The notes beneath the pieces were generated by a model. It did no database searches. It had not been told where the DNA came from and saw only the letters and a program-made list of their open reading frames with translations. This document shows positions 1-7,326 of a stretch of DNA of 16,393 nucleotides, in pieces. Positions within the stretch are counted from its first letter, which is position 1, and every line of letters starts with the position of its first letter. The stretch spans positions 21,720-38,112 of the forward strand of contig DJRK01000150.1 of the NCBI GenBank assembly GCA_002440065.1, written 5' to 3'. The DNA comes from Atopobium sp. UBA6362 (GTDB taxonomy: Bacteria; Actinomycetota; Coriobacteriia; Coriobacteriales; Atopobiaceae). The position numbers and the translations under genes are program-made.

Positions 1-907
1 CATGGGCAACACCGAGCTCGCCCACCTGCTCGAGCACGTCGCCGTCGAGCTCCTGGCGCGCACGAACATCGCGGGCGACATCACCTCTGGGCGCACCGAG
101 GAGATCGGTGAGCGCACGTATCGGATCACCTTCCCCTGCGCCGACGACGTGCTCGTGGTCGGCGCGCTGTCGAGCGCGGTCTGGATCATGCAGTGGGCCT
201 TCTCGGGCGGCGGGGACCCTATGCCCGACGCCGATGCGACGGCTGCCGGTCTCGTGGACCTCGTGAAGAGCCTTCCCGAGGTCGAGAAGGAGGAGCCTGC
301 CGAGGAGGTCATCGGCGAAGAGGAGCGCGTGATCGAGGTTCCTGTTGCGGATGAGGCTGCCGCTTCCTCAGAGCCGGCTCCCACGCCCCAGCCGCTCGAT
401 CGGCCGGCAGCTCCGGCGCCGCAGGCCGTTGCGGAGCCCGAGCAGCGTGTTCCCACGGTTGATGAGGCCGAGGTAGACGCCATTCTTGCCGAGCCGGCGC
501 CCGAAGTTGCTCCTGCTGCCGAGCCGGCGCCCGCGCCGGAGCCTGATTTCGTGGCGGAGCCGGATGCGGCGAACGAGCCCCAGGTAGACGATGTTGCCGA
601 GCCTGCGGAAGAGCCGGCCGAGTCCGTCTCTCCCTTCGCGCCTGTTGAGCAGGAGATGGAGCCGGAAGCGGCGTCGGGGCCCGAGCCTGCGCCGGAGTCC
701 GAGTCCGAGGCCGTGCCGGAGCCCACGGTCGAGCCCGAACCCGCCGAGGAACCCGCGGACGCTCCCGTTGCCGCAGAGGATGCCCAGGAGCCCGCAGAGG
801 AGCCCGATGCGGCTCCCGCCCCCGCGGACGACCAGCCCGCTCCCGCCCCCGAGCCCGTTGACGATTGGGGCCTGGGCAACGTCCCTCGCCCGCGTGCCGT
901 CCGCTAG
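1..907 (+). CDS. Cyanophycin-synthetase N-domain-like protein with Pro/Glu/Ala-rich tail (5' partial)
   Basis: The frame is open from the window edge; the ATG at 2 has only one base before it and is probably an internal Met, so the true start is likely upstream. Residues 1-70 counted from that ATG (ELAHLLEHVAVELL, then SGRTEE, then TYRITF, then a hydrophobic helix) resemble the end of the N-terminal domain of cyanophycin synthetase, which has an HxxEHVALEL signature followed by a GRTR segment. The ATP-grasp and Mur-ligase parts of that enzyme are absent. From about residue 95 to the TAG stop the protein is low-complexity and strongly acidic, with repeated EPAPEP/EEPAE units, and is probably disordered. 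It has no visible signal peptide, although the N terminus is missing. The function is unknown. The domain match is by eye; the coding call is secure from the long open frame and its composition. Confidence 0.72.
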   Translation, partial: MGNTELAHLLEHVAVELLARTNIAGDITSGRTEEIGERTYRITFPCADDVLVVGALSSAVWIMQWAFSGGGDPMPDADATAAGLVDLVKSLPEVEKEEPAEEVIGEEERVIEVPVADEAAASSEPAPTPQPLDRPAAPAPQAVAEPEQRVPTVDEAEVDAILAEPAPEVAPAAEPAPAPEPDFVAEPDAANEPQVDDVAEPAEEPAESVSPFAPVEQEMEPEAASGPEPAPESESEAVPEPTVEPEPAEEPADAPVAAEDAQEPAEEPDAAPAPADDQPAPAPEPVDDWGLGNVPRPRAVR

Positions 908-925
908 CGCCCGTTCAGGTATTTG

Positions 926-943
926 GGCGCCGCGTGCGGCGCC
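926..943. other. GC-rich perfect hairpin after the first gene
   Basis: GGCGCCG and CGGCGCC form a 7-bp perfect stem around a CGTG loop, 19 nt after the TAG of the first gene. No T run follows, so it is not a classic intrinsic terminator. It may still separate the first gene from the ytxH-like gene or stabilise a 3' end. Confidence 0.4.
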
Positions 944-1000
944 TCGATTGGGTACACAGATATCTATCGTTTAGGTATGTCGAATCTCTAGGAGGACCTC

Positions 1001-1450
1001 ATGAGCAAGAAGACCGTTGGATTCATCCTTGGCAGCATCTGCGGTGCCGCGGCCGGCGTCGTCGCCGGCATCATGATCGCCCCGCGCTCCGGGGCCGAGA
1101 GCCGCGCCATGGCCGCCGACGCCATGAACGACGCTTGGGACTCCGCCGTGGATACCTACGAGCGCGGCAGCCAGGCCGTCGCCGACAAGGCAGCCGGTGT
1201 CCGCCCCGCCGTGGATGCCAAGACCGACGAGCTTCGCGCCAAGGTCGACGCTGCCCGCGAGCGCATGGACCAGCTCCGCGACTCGCTCTCCGACGTCGTC
1301 GAGCAGACCTCCAACCAGGTGACCGACGCGGTGAACACCGTGACCGACAAGGTCGTCTCGATGGCCGACGCCGCCGCCGAGAACGGCTCCGCCCCGGCGC
1401 AGGCCGTCCATGTCGAGGTCGTCGAGCCCGAGGCCGCTGAGGAGAAGTAA
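1001..1450 (+). CDS. YtxH-domain membrane protein
   Basis: This 149-residue protein has a Gly/Ala-rich hydrophobic segment (residues about 5-27) ending in IAPRSG, the signature position of the YtxH family, whose members carry an APxSG motif just after one transmembrane helix. The rest (about 30-130) is a charged, Ala-rich, amphipathic stretch that probably forms a long helix or coiled coil, followed by an acidic tail. YtxH proteins are small membrane-anchored proteins, often stress- or envelope-associated, without a defined reaction. The ATG is set by a strong AGGAGG ending 5 nt upstream. The stop lies 2 nt before the start of the PRC-barrel-like gene, so the two are probably translationally coupled in one operon. 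Confidence 0.85.
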   Translation: MSKKTVGFILGSICGAAAGVVAGIMIAPRSGAESRAMAADAMNDAWDSAVDTYERGSQAVADKAAGVRPAVDAKTDELRAKVDAARERMDQLRDSLSDVVEQTSNQVTDAVNTVTDKVVSMADAAAENGSAPAQAVHVEVVEPEAAEEK

Positions 1451-1452
1451 CC

Positions 1453-2511
1453 TTGCTCAAGGTCAACGATCTGTATGGCCGCAAGGTCTACGTGCAAAAG
1501 AAGGCCCGCAAGCAGAAGGCCGCCAATGAGGACGAGCTCAAGCTCTCGCGCCTGGGCAAGATTCACATGGCGGTCTTCTCGCCCGATGGCCACAAGGTCG
1601 TGGGGTTCATGATTGTCCGGCCCGACGTCGTGGGCATGATCAAGCGTGACGACGCCTTCCTGGCCTGGGACTCGTTCAAAATCCTCGAAGACGGCACGCT
1701 CTACGCCTACCGCGAGGACGGCCTCGACGACGCCGCACGCAAGCGCCTGTCCCTGGATTGGGACTCGTGCGTCATGTGGGCCGGCATGGACGCGAAGACC
1801 GAGGGCGGCAAGAAGCTCGGCTACGTGAGCGACGTGCTCTACGACGAGAAGACCGGCGACGTCCAGAAGTTCTTTGTGGGCGACGGCGGGGTCGCGCGCG
1901 CGATCGTGGGCTCCTTCGAGGTGCCGGCGTCCATGGTGCGCGGCTATTCCAAGGGCTACATGATCGTGGACGACGCCGCGTCCGACCTGGAGCTGGACGG
2001 CGGCGTGGCCGCCAAGGCGGGCGAGGGCTACGCGAAGGCAAAGATTAAGGGCGCCGAGGTCGGCAAGAAGGCCGGCGCCGCCGCGAGCGAGGCGGTGGAC
2101 AAGGGCTCCTACGCCTTTGGCCGCATGCTCGGCAAGGCGAAGCGCGCCATCAAAGAGGCAACCGCAGATGAAGCCGAGCAGCCTGCGGAGCCGTCCGAGC
2201 TCGAGGCCGCCGACGTGCGCGTGAGCGCCCCCTCGGCGAAGCTCCGCGCCGGCGAGGACGAGCGCGCCGCTTCCCCCGAGCCCAAGACCTATGCGCCTGC
2301 GCCAGACCAGCAGGCTCCGTCGACGAAGAAAACGACAGGTCAGAAGCCTGCTGCGTCGACGCAGAAGAAACCTGCCGCAAAGAAGGCTCCTGCACAGAAG
2401 AAGCCCGCCTCCGGCTCCGATGCCGCTGCGCGCGCCGTGGGAAAGCAGCTCGGCAAGATGGGCAAGATGTTCTCTTCGTTCAAGGACGAGTTCGACAAGG
2501 CGAGCAAGTAG
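1453..2511 (+). CDS. PRC-barrel-like domain protein with Lys/Ala/Pro-rich tail
   Basis: This 352-residue protein starts at TTG 1453 with GGAG in the 3' end of the ytxH-like gene as SD. The N-terminal half looks like two PRC-barrel-like units. The first covers about residues 1-100 (LKVNDLYGRKVYV, then LGKIHMAVFSPDGHKVVGFMIVRPD). The second covers about 105-195 (GKKLGYVSDVLYDEKTGDVQKFFVG, then ASMVRGYSKGYMIVDD). PRC-barrels occur in RimM and in photosynthetic reaction-centre H subunits and usually mediate binding. Residues about 195-240 are Ala/Gly/Lys-rich and helical. Residues about 280-325 are a histone-H1-like lysine, alanine and proline tail. No signal peptide is seen, so the protein is probably cytoplasmic. 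It may act with its membrane-bound YtxH neighbour, which is inference. The GH3 gene begins 1 nt after its TAG. The domain call is moderate and the function unknown. Confidence 0.78.
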   Translation: MLKVNDLYGRKVYVQKKARKQKAANEDELKLSRLGKIHMAVFSPDGHKVVGFMIVRPDVVGMIKRDDAFLAWDSFKILEDGTLYAYREDGLDDAARKRLSLDWDSCVMWAGMDAKTEGGKKLGYVSDVLYDEKTGDVQKFFVGDGGVARAIVGSFEVPASMVRGYSKGYMIVDDAASDLELDGGVAAKAGEGYAKAKIKGAEVGKKAGAAASEAVDKGSYAFGRMLGKAKRAIKEATADEAEQPAEPSELEAADVRVSAPSAKLRAGEDERAASPEPKTYAPAPDQQAPSTKKTTGQKPAASTQKKPAAKKAPAQKKPASGSDAAARAVGKQLGKMGKMFSSFKDEFDKASK

Positions 2512-2512
2512 C

Positions 2513-5500
2513 GTGAAACGTCCCACAAAAAAGCAAGTGCTCAAGGTCGCCGGCTATACCGGCGCGACGCTCGTAATAGTCGCCATCGCCGCTGCAAACG
2601 TGGCGATGGCGCTTTTTGGCGACACGATCGACGCGTTTCTCGGCGGCGGGACCGTAGACATCTCCGATACCGAGAAAACCGCCGTCATGGAGGACGGCCG
2701 CGACCTTGCCCGTCGCATCGAGGGCGAAGGGATCGTGCTTCTTCGCAACGAGGACGCGACGCTGCCGCTCGCCAAGTCCACGAACAAGGTCAACGTCTTT
2801 GGTTGGGCGTCCACGCAGTGGGTCGCGGGCGGCTCGGGCTCGGGCCAGGTTTCGGGCAAGACGCAGGGTCTTCTTGACGCGTTGACGGCGGCGGGAATCG
2901 AGTACAACACCGAGCTCGCGAGCATGTACCAAGGTTTCCATGGCGAACGCGACTATCAGACCGCCGGCGCCTTGAACAGCCGCGCGTCAGAATTCTGCCG
3001 GCTGTACGAGCCGAGCATCTACGACCGCGGCTGCTATAGCCAGGAGCTTCTGGACAACGCGAAGAACTTCTCGGACACGGCGATCGTGGTCCTGGGCCGA
3101 ACGGCGGGGGAGTCGGTGGACTGCCCATCCGTACAGTACAAGGTCAACGCCCGCGGCGGCGAGGTCACGGCGGACGTCACACGCGGCTACTTGGAGCTCT
3201 CGAGCGAAGAAGAGTCGCTGCTCCGTTACGTGGGCGCCAACTACGCGCACGTCGTCGTGGTCGTGAACTCGACGAACACAATGGAGCTGGGCGAGGTGCA
3301 GACGACGCCGGGAATCGGGGCGGTAATGCTGGCCGGGCCTACCGGCGAGGTGGGCGCGAGCTCCGTGGTCGCTGCGCTCTGGGGCGACGTGAACCCCTCG
3401 GGGCGCACGACCGATACGTACGCCTACGATTTCTCCACAGCCGCGAGCTGGGCGAACTCCGGCGCCATGGGCGAGGGAATCTATACGAACAGCAAGGGGC
3501 TCTACCCGGCGGACGGCACGACGAACCCCAACGTGGGCGTCTCGGAGCCCTACGACGCGGCGCGCTTCGTGGATTACGCCGAGGGCATCTATGTGGGCTA
3601 CCGCTGGTACGAGACGGCCGATGCAGAGGGGTATTGGGATAAAGTCTCGAACCGTTACGGCAAGGGCTACGACGGCGTGGTCCAGTACCCCTTTGGCTAC
3701 GGACTGAGCTACACGACCTTTGACTGGCAGGTGACGGGCCGTCTACCTGGGCAGAATTCAAAGATCGACCGCGACACGCAGTACACCATGACCGTGCGCG
3801 TGACGAACACGGGAAGCGTTGCCGGCCGCGACGTCCTGCAGCTTTATTGCACGCCGCCCTATACCAAGGGAGGCATCGAGAAGGCCTCGACGGTCCTCGT
3901 GGCCTACACAAAGACCAAGCTCCTCGAGCCGGGCGAGAGCCAGGACGTCACCTTGAGCTTCCGCCTGGACGACGTCGCCTCCTACGACTGCTACGACGCG
4001 AACGACAACGGCCACACGGGCTACGAGCTCGAGCGCGGGACGTACGCCGTGGAGCTCAAGCACAACGCGCACGAGGTCGCGACCTGCGATTACGCTCGCA
4101 CGGAGCTGTACCTGCCCCACGACGTGATGTGCGACGAGGATCTGGACACGGGCGCCGCGGTCGAGAACCGCTTCACCGGCGACACGGCTTGGGACGGCGT
4201 CTCCATCGACGGCTCGAACTCGAGCGCGAACATCACGTATCTTTCCCGCGCCGACTTTGCCGCCACCTTTGCCGCGAAGTCCGATGCCGACCGTCAGATG
4301 AGCGACAACGTTGCGGCGCTCAACCTGTATAACGAGCAGCAGGTAGAGGCCGACGCCGCAGACTATGCCGACCAAGACGGCGCTCTGAGCTACCCCGAGT
4401 CCAAGGGCTCGGGCGACAAGCTCGCGCATCAGCTCAGCAAAGACGGGAACCTCACGACCTTTGGCCGCGAGCTCGGCGAGAACTACGACGACCCGCAGTG
4501 GGATGCGCTTCTTGACGACTTGAGCGTCGACGAGATGAGCAGACTCGTGCTGCACGGCTACCTGGCCACGACGGCGATCGACTCGGTGGGCAAGCCGCTT
4601 ACCAAGGAGGTCGACGGCCCGTCGCAGGTGGGCTCGTTCAACCAGCTCCAGATGGGCGTGGGGTATCCGTCGGGCACCGTGATCGCGCAGACGTGGAACG
4701 CCGCCCTGGCCCGCGAGTACGGCCAGCAGGCAGGACGCGAGTGCGCGGCGATCGGCGTCGACGGCTGGTACGCGCCCTCGGTGAACATCCACCGTTCCCC
4801 GCTGGGTGGGCGCAACTACGAGTACTTCTCGGAAGACCCGCTGGTCAGCGGTCTGATGGGCGCGTCCGTGGTCGCCGGCGCCAAGGAATCGGGCACGTAT
4901 TGCTTCATGAAGCACGTCGCCCTGAACAACCAGGACTCGTACCGCGACTCGCTCTATGAGTGGCTGAGCGAGCAGACGCTGCGCGAGATATACCTCACCC
5001 CGTTCAAGATCGCGGTCAAGAAGGGCGGGGCGACGGGGCTCATGTCTTCTTACAACCGCTTGGGCGCGACGTGGACCGGTGGCAACAAAGCCCTGCTCAC
5101 GGACGTTATCCGCGGCGAATGGGGCTTCGAGGGCGCCGTGATCACCGACTATGCCGACCACCAGCAGTACATGAACGCCGACCAGATGCTGCGCGCCGGC
5201 GGCGACCTGTACATGGACGGCGTGTTCCGCAACGGCTCATTTAGTTACGGCTTCTCGCAGGAGGAGCTCGTCTCGGCCGAGGGCACGGCGAAGGAGGCGC
5301 GGGCGAGGAGCTTCCAGACCAACCTGCGTCGCGCGGCGAAGGACGTGCTCTATACCTGGTTGAACGCCCGGGCCGCGAACCTTACCTACAACGAGAGCGC
5401 GGCATCGAGCGGCGTGGATCCCATCGTGAGGCCCACGAAGACCGCTGGCGTCCAGTGGCTGAACATCGGCGTGGCCGTGGCAGATATCCTGGCGCTTCTG

Positions 5501-5557
5501 GGCATCGGCGCCTGGGTCCGCCGCCGTCGCAGGCGCGCCCTCTATGCCGAGCAGTGA
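2513..5557 (+). CDS. Glycoside hydrolase family 3, reversed domain order, membrane-anchored at both ends
   Basis: This 1014-residue GH3 enzyme is probably a beta-glycosidase acting on the outer face of the membrane. Residues about 12-35 form a transmembrane helix behind KRPTKK, and residues about 982-1002 form a second one followed by six arginines; both tails are therefore predicted cytoplasmic. The alpha/beta sandwich domain comes first (IVLLRNEDATLPL at about 74, GRTAGESVD, DVNPSGRTTDT). A fibronectin-III-like domain follows at about 420-520 (TVRVTNTGSVAGRDVLQLY). The TIM-barrel domain comes last, with VDGPSQ, NIHRSPLGGRNYEYFSEDP, FMKH (K800, H801) and the nucleophile motif VITDYA (Asp879). 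Typical GH3 enzymes have the barrel first. The open frame reaches back to 2291, but GTG 2513, 1 nt after the upstream stop, is preferred; GTG 2537 is an in-frame alternative. The SD is weak, so translational coupling is likely. Substrate cannot be told from sequence. Confidence 0.92.
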   Translation: MKRPTKKQVLKVAGYTGATLVIVAIAAANVAMALFGDTIDAFLGGGTVDISDTEKTAVMEDGRDLARRIEGEGIVLLRNEDATLPLAKSTNKVNVFGWASTQWVAGGSGSGQVSGKTQGLLDALTAAGIEYNTELASMYQGFHGERDYQTAGALNSRASEFCRLYEPSIYDRGCYSQELLDNAKNFSDTAIVVLGRTAGESVDCPSVQYKVNARGGEVTADVTRGYLELSSEEESLLRYVGANYAHVVVVVNSTNTMELGEVQTTPGIGAVMLAGPTGEVGASSVVAALWGDVNPSGRTTDTYAYDFSTAASWANSGAMGEGIYTNSKGLYPADGTTNPNVGVSEPYDAARFVDYAEGIYVGYRWYETADAEGYWDKVSNRYGKGYDGVVQYPFGYGLSYTTFDWQVTGRLPGQNSKIDRDTQYTMTVRVTNTGSVAGRDVLQLYCTPPYTKGGIEKASTVLVAYTKTKLLEPGESQDVTLSFRLDDVASYDCYDANDNGHTGYELERGTYAVELKHNAHEVATCDYARTELYLPHDVMCDEDLDTGAAVENRFTGDTAWDGVSIDGSNSSANITYLSRADFAATFAAKSDADRQMSDNVAALNLYNEQQVEADAADYADQDGALSYPESKGSGDKLAHQLSKDGNLTTFGRELGENYDDPQWDALLDDLSVDEMSRLVLHGYLATTAIDSVGKPLTKEVDGPSQVGSFNQLQMGVGYPSGTVIAQTWNAALAREYGQQAGRECAAIGVDGWYAPSVNIHRSPLGGRNYEYFSEDPLVSGLMGASVVAGAKESGTYCFMKHVALNNQDSYRDSLYEWLSEQTLREIYLTPFKIAVKKGGATGLMSSYNRLGATWTGGNKALLTDVIRGEWGFEGAVITDYADHQQYMNADQMLRAGGDLYMDGVFRNGSFSYGFSQEELVSAEGTAKEARARSFQTNLRRAAKDVLYTWLNARAANLTYNESAASSGVDPIVRPTKTAGVQWLNIGVAVADILALLGIGAWVRRRRRRALYAEQ

Positions 5558-5565
5558 CAAAAATC

Positions 5566-5652
5566 GGGGACAGGTTCGAAAATTACTCATTTGAGTAAAA
5601 ATCGAACCTGTCCCCAAAAGTGCTCAAATGAGCAAAAGACGAACCTGTCCCC
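5566..5652. repeat. Compound palindromic repeat (GGGGACAGGTTCG arms), REP-like
   Basis: The left arm GGGGACAGGTTCGA (5566-5579) pairs with TCGAACCTGTCCCC (5602-5615). Between them an inner palindrome, TTACTCA-TT-TGAGTAA (5583-5598), gives a nearly continuous long hairpin. A second unit follows: TGCTCA-AA-TGAGCA (5621-5634), then a third arm CGAACCTGTCCCC (about 5640-5652). It fills the gap between the convergent GH3 and lemA genes and could act as a bidirectional terminator. A related copy is at 10258-10307. The architecture is like REP/BIME elements; no transposase gene is in the window. Confidence 0.88.
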
Positions 5653-5660
5653 AAAAGTGC

Positions 5661-6212
5661 TTAGAAGGAGACCTTGGGGGCCTCGCGCTGGGCGTCGTCG
5701 GTGAGCTCGAAACCGCGGCGGGGCTGATACTTGCTGCCGGCGACGAGGCTGCCGGGGAAGGTCTGGATGGCGTTGTTGTACGCGAGGACGACGTCGTTGT
5801 AGCTCATGCGCGCGTAGCTGATGCGGTCCTCGGTGTCCTTGAGCTCGGCCTGGAGCTGCAGGAAGTTCTGGTTCGCCTTGAGGTCGGGATAGGCCTCGGC
5901 CACGGCAAGAAGACCGCGCAGCGCCTGGGTGAGCTGGCCGGACGCCTCCATCTTGGCCTCGGACGTCGGCGCCTGGGCGACTGCGTTGCGCGCGGACGTG
6001 ACGGCGTCGAGCGTGCCGGATTCGTGCGCGGCGTAGCCCTTCACGGACTCGACGAGGTTGGGGATAAGGTCGTTGCGGCGCTTGAGCTGCGCGTCGATGG
6101 TCTGCCAAGCGTTGTCTACGCGGTTGTTTGCGCGCACGATGCCGTTGCTGATGCTGATCCACGCGACCACAAGGGCCGCGACCAGCACGATGATGACGAT
6201 TGCTACAACCAT
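5661..6212 (-). CDS. lemA: LemA family membrane protein
   Basis: This 183-residue protein matches the family's usual size. Residues about 2-20 are one N-terminal transmembrane helix (VVAIVIIVLVAALVVAWISI). The family hallmarks follow: NGIVRANNRVDNAWQTIDAQLKRRNDLIPNLVESVKGYAAHE, then a helical region ending YPDLKANQNFLQLQAELKDTEDRISYAR, and a VVLAYNNAIQTFPGSLVAG segment. LemA proteins are single-pass membrane proteins with a helical bundle outside or inside the membrane. Their biochemical role is not established. The ATG at 6212 is set by GGAGGA a few bases upstream on the minus strand. The gene lies downstream of tRNA-Ser on the same strand, 54 nt away. Its TAA stop abuts the palindromic repeat, and the C terminus APKVSF is normal for the family, so the repeat has not truncated it. 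Confidence 0.95.
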   Translation of the reverse strand: MVVAIVIIVLVAALVVAWISISNGIVRANNRVDNAWQTIDAQLKRRNDLIPNLVESVKGYAAHESGTLDAVTSARNAVAQAPTSEAKMEASGQLTQALRGLLAVAEAYPDLKANQNFLQLQAELKDTEDRISYARMSYNDVVLAYNNAIQTFPGSLVAGSKYQPRRGFELTDDAQREAPKVSF

Positions 6213-6266
6213 GGTTCCTCCTCGGAGGACGGGCGCGGCTCCGGAAGGCGGCCCGCGCGGGTAATA

Positions 6267-6357
6267 TGGCGGAGGAGGAGGGATTCGAACCCTCGGAACG
6301 GGATTACCGCTCGACGGTTTTCAAGACCGCTGCATTCAACCACTCTGCCACTCCTCC
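6267..6357 (-). tRNA. tRNA-Ser (anticodon UGA)
   Basis: Read on the minus strand, the acceptor stem GGAGGAG (6357-6351) pairs with CTCCTCC (6277-6271). The anticodon loop CTTGAAAA carries TGA. A long variable arm, typical of tRNA-Ser, lies between the anticodon and T arms. The T arm is GAGGG-TTCGAAT-CCCTC (6294-6278). The discriminator base is G, and CCA is encoded at 6269-6267. The 88-nt body plus CCA fits a class II tRNA. Confidence 0.97.
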
Positions 6358-6456
6358 ATGGGGTGCGAGCGAATCTATCCTACCCCATAGTAAGCTTGGT
6401 TCATTCGGTGTTTTGCGATTTTGGCCCGGGTACAGGGCTGCTGTGAAGGAGCGCGC

Positions 6457-7326
6457 GTGAACAGAAGGGTTTCGCATCCGGTCTTCGAGTTCTTCTTGCT
6501 GGCGCTGGGCGCCGCTATCGCGGCGTTCGCCGTGGAGGAGTTCCTCGTGCCCAACACGATTCTCGACGGGGGTATCATCGGTGTGGGCATCATGGTCAGC
6601 CACCTCACGGGCCTGCCGCTGAGCGTGCTGAACGTGGTGCTCAACCTGCCGTTTCTTATCTTCGGCGGGATGAAGCTGGGGCGCGGTTTCACGGTCAAGG
6701 CCGCCTTCAGCATGGCGGTTTTCTCGGCGTCGGTCGCGCTTTTCTCGGGCCTCGCGCGCGTGACGGGGGAGACGCTGCTCGCGGTGTGCTTCGGCGGCGT
6801 GTTACTGGGCCTGGGCGTAGGCATCGTCATCCGCGAGGGCGGCTGCCTCGACGGGACCGAGGCCGTCGCCATCGTGCTGAGCCGTCGGACGAACCTGGCC
6901 GTGGGCGAGATGGTTCTGGCCATGAACATCGCGATCTACGGCGTCGCGGGCCTGCTCTTTGGCTTCGACCGCGCGATGTACTCGCTGCTCACGTACTTCA
7001 TCACGTCCAAGGTGCTCGACATGGTCGAGTCCGAGATGAACCAGGCTAAGGCGGCGCTCATCATCACCGACGACGCGGCCCCCATCTGCGACCTCATCTT
7101 CCGGGAGATGGGCCGCACCGTCACCGTCATGGACGGCACGGGCATGGTGAGCGGCCAGAAGAAGGTCCTCTACTGCGTGATCACCAAGTTCGAGATGCGC
7201 GAGCTACGCGAGATCATCGATTCCGTGGACCAGTCCGCGTTCGTCACGATGCTCGACGTGGCCGAGATCATAGGCAACCACGTGAAGAGCGCCGGGCCCG
7301 AGGCATTGGACGGCGAGGCCCGATGA
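6457..7326 (+). CDS. YitT family membrane protein with C-terminal DUF2179 domain
   Basis: This 289-residue protein has five or six hydrophobic segments in residues about 8-190: FLLALGAAIAAFAVEEFLVP, DGGIIGVGIMVSHLTGLPLSVLNVVLNLPFLIF, then later helices. The DGGIIGVG and REGGCLDGTEAVAI motifs are characteristic of YitT (formerly DUF161) proteins. A soluble C-terminal domain (about 205-285, AALIITDDAAPICDLIFREMGRTVTVMDGTGM) matches DUF2179, a presumed ligand-binding domain. Transport or signalling roles are unproven for the family. The frame opens at TTG 6421, but GTG 6457 has AAGGAG at an ideal 5-nt spacing, so it is chosen. The stop overlaps the tadA-like start in ATGA, so the two genes are translationally coupled. 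Confidence 0.92.
   Translation: MNRRVSHPVFEFFLLALGAAIAAFAVEEFLVPNTILDGGIIGVGIMVSHLTGLPLSVLNVVLNLPFLIFGGMKLGRGFTVKAAFSMAVFSASVALFSGLARVTGETLLAVCFGGVLLGLGVGIVIREGGCLDGTEAVAIVLSRRTNLAVGEMVLAMNIAIYGVAGLLFGFDRAMYSLLTYFITSKVLDMVESEMNQAKAALIITDDAAPICDLIFREMGRTVTVMDGTGMVSGQKKVLYCVITKFEMRELREIIDSVDQSAFVTMLDVAEIIGNHVKSAGPEALDGEAR

Noticed and set aside
1156..2544. 462-codon minus-strand frame opposite the YtxH and PRC genes
   Set aside because: Antisense shadow spanning two genes with good SDs and domain matches; no start signal of its own.
6421..6456. Upstream TTG start for the YitT-family gene
   Set aside because: The extra 12 residues (ARVQGCCEGAR) do not resemble the family, and GTG 6457 has a well-placed AAGGAG.
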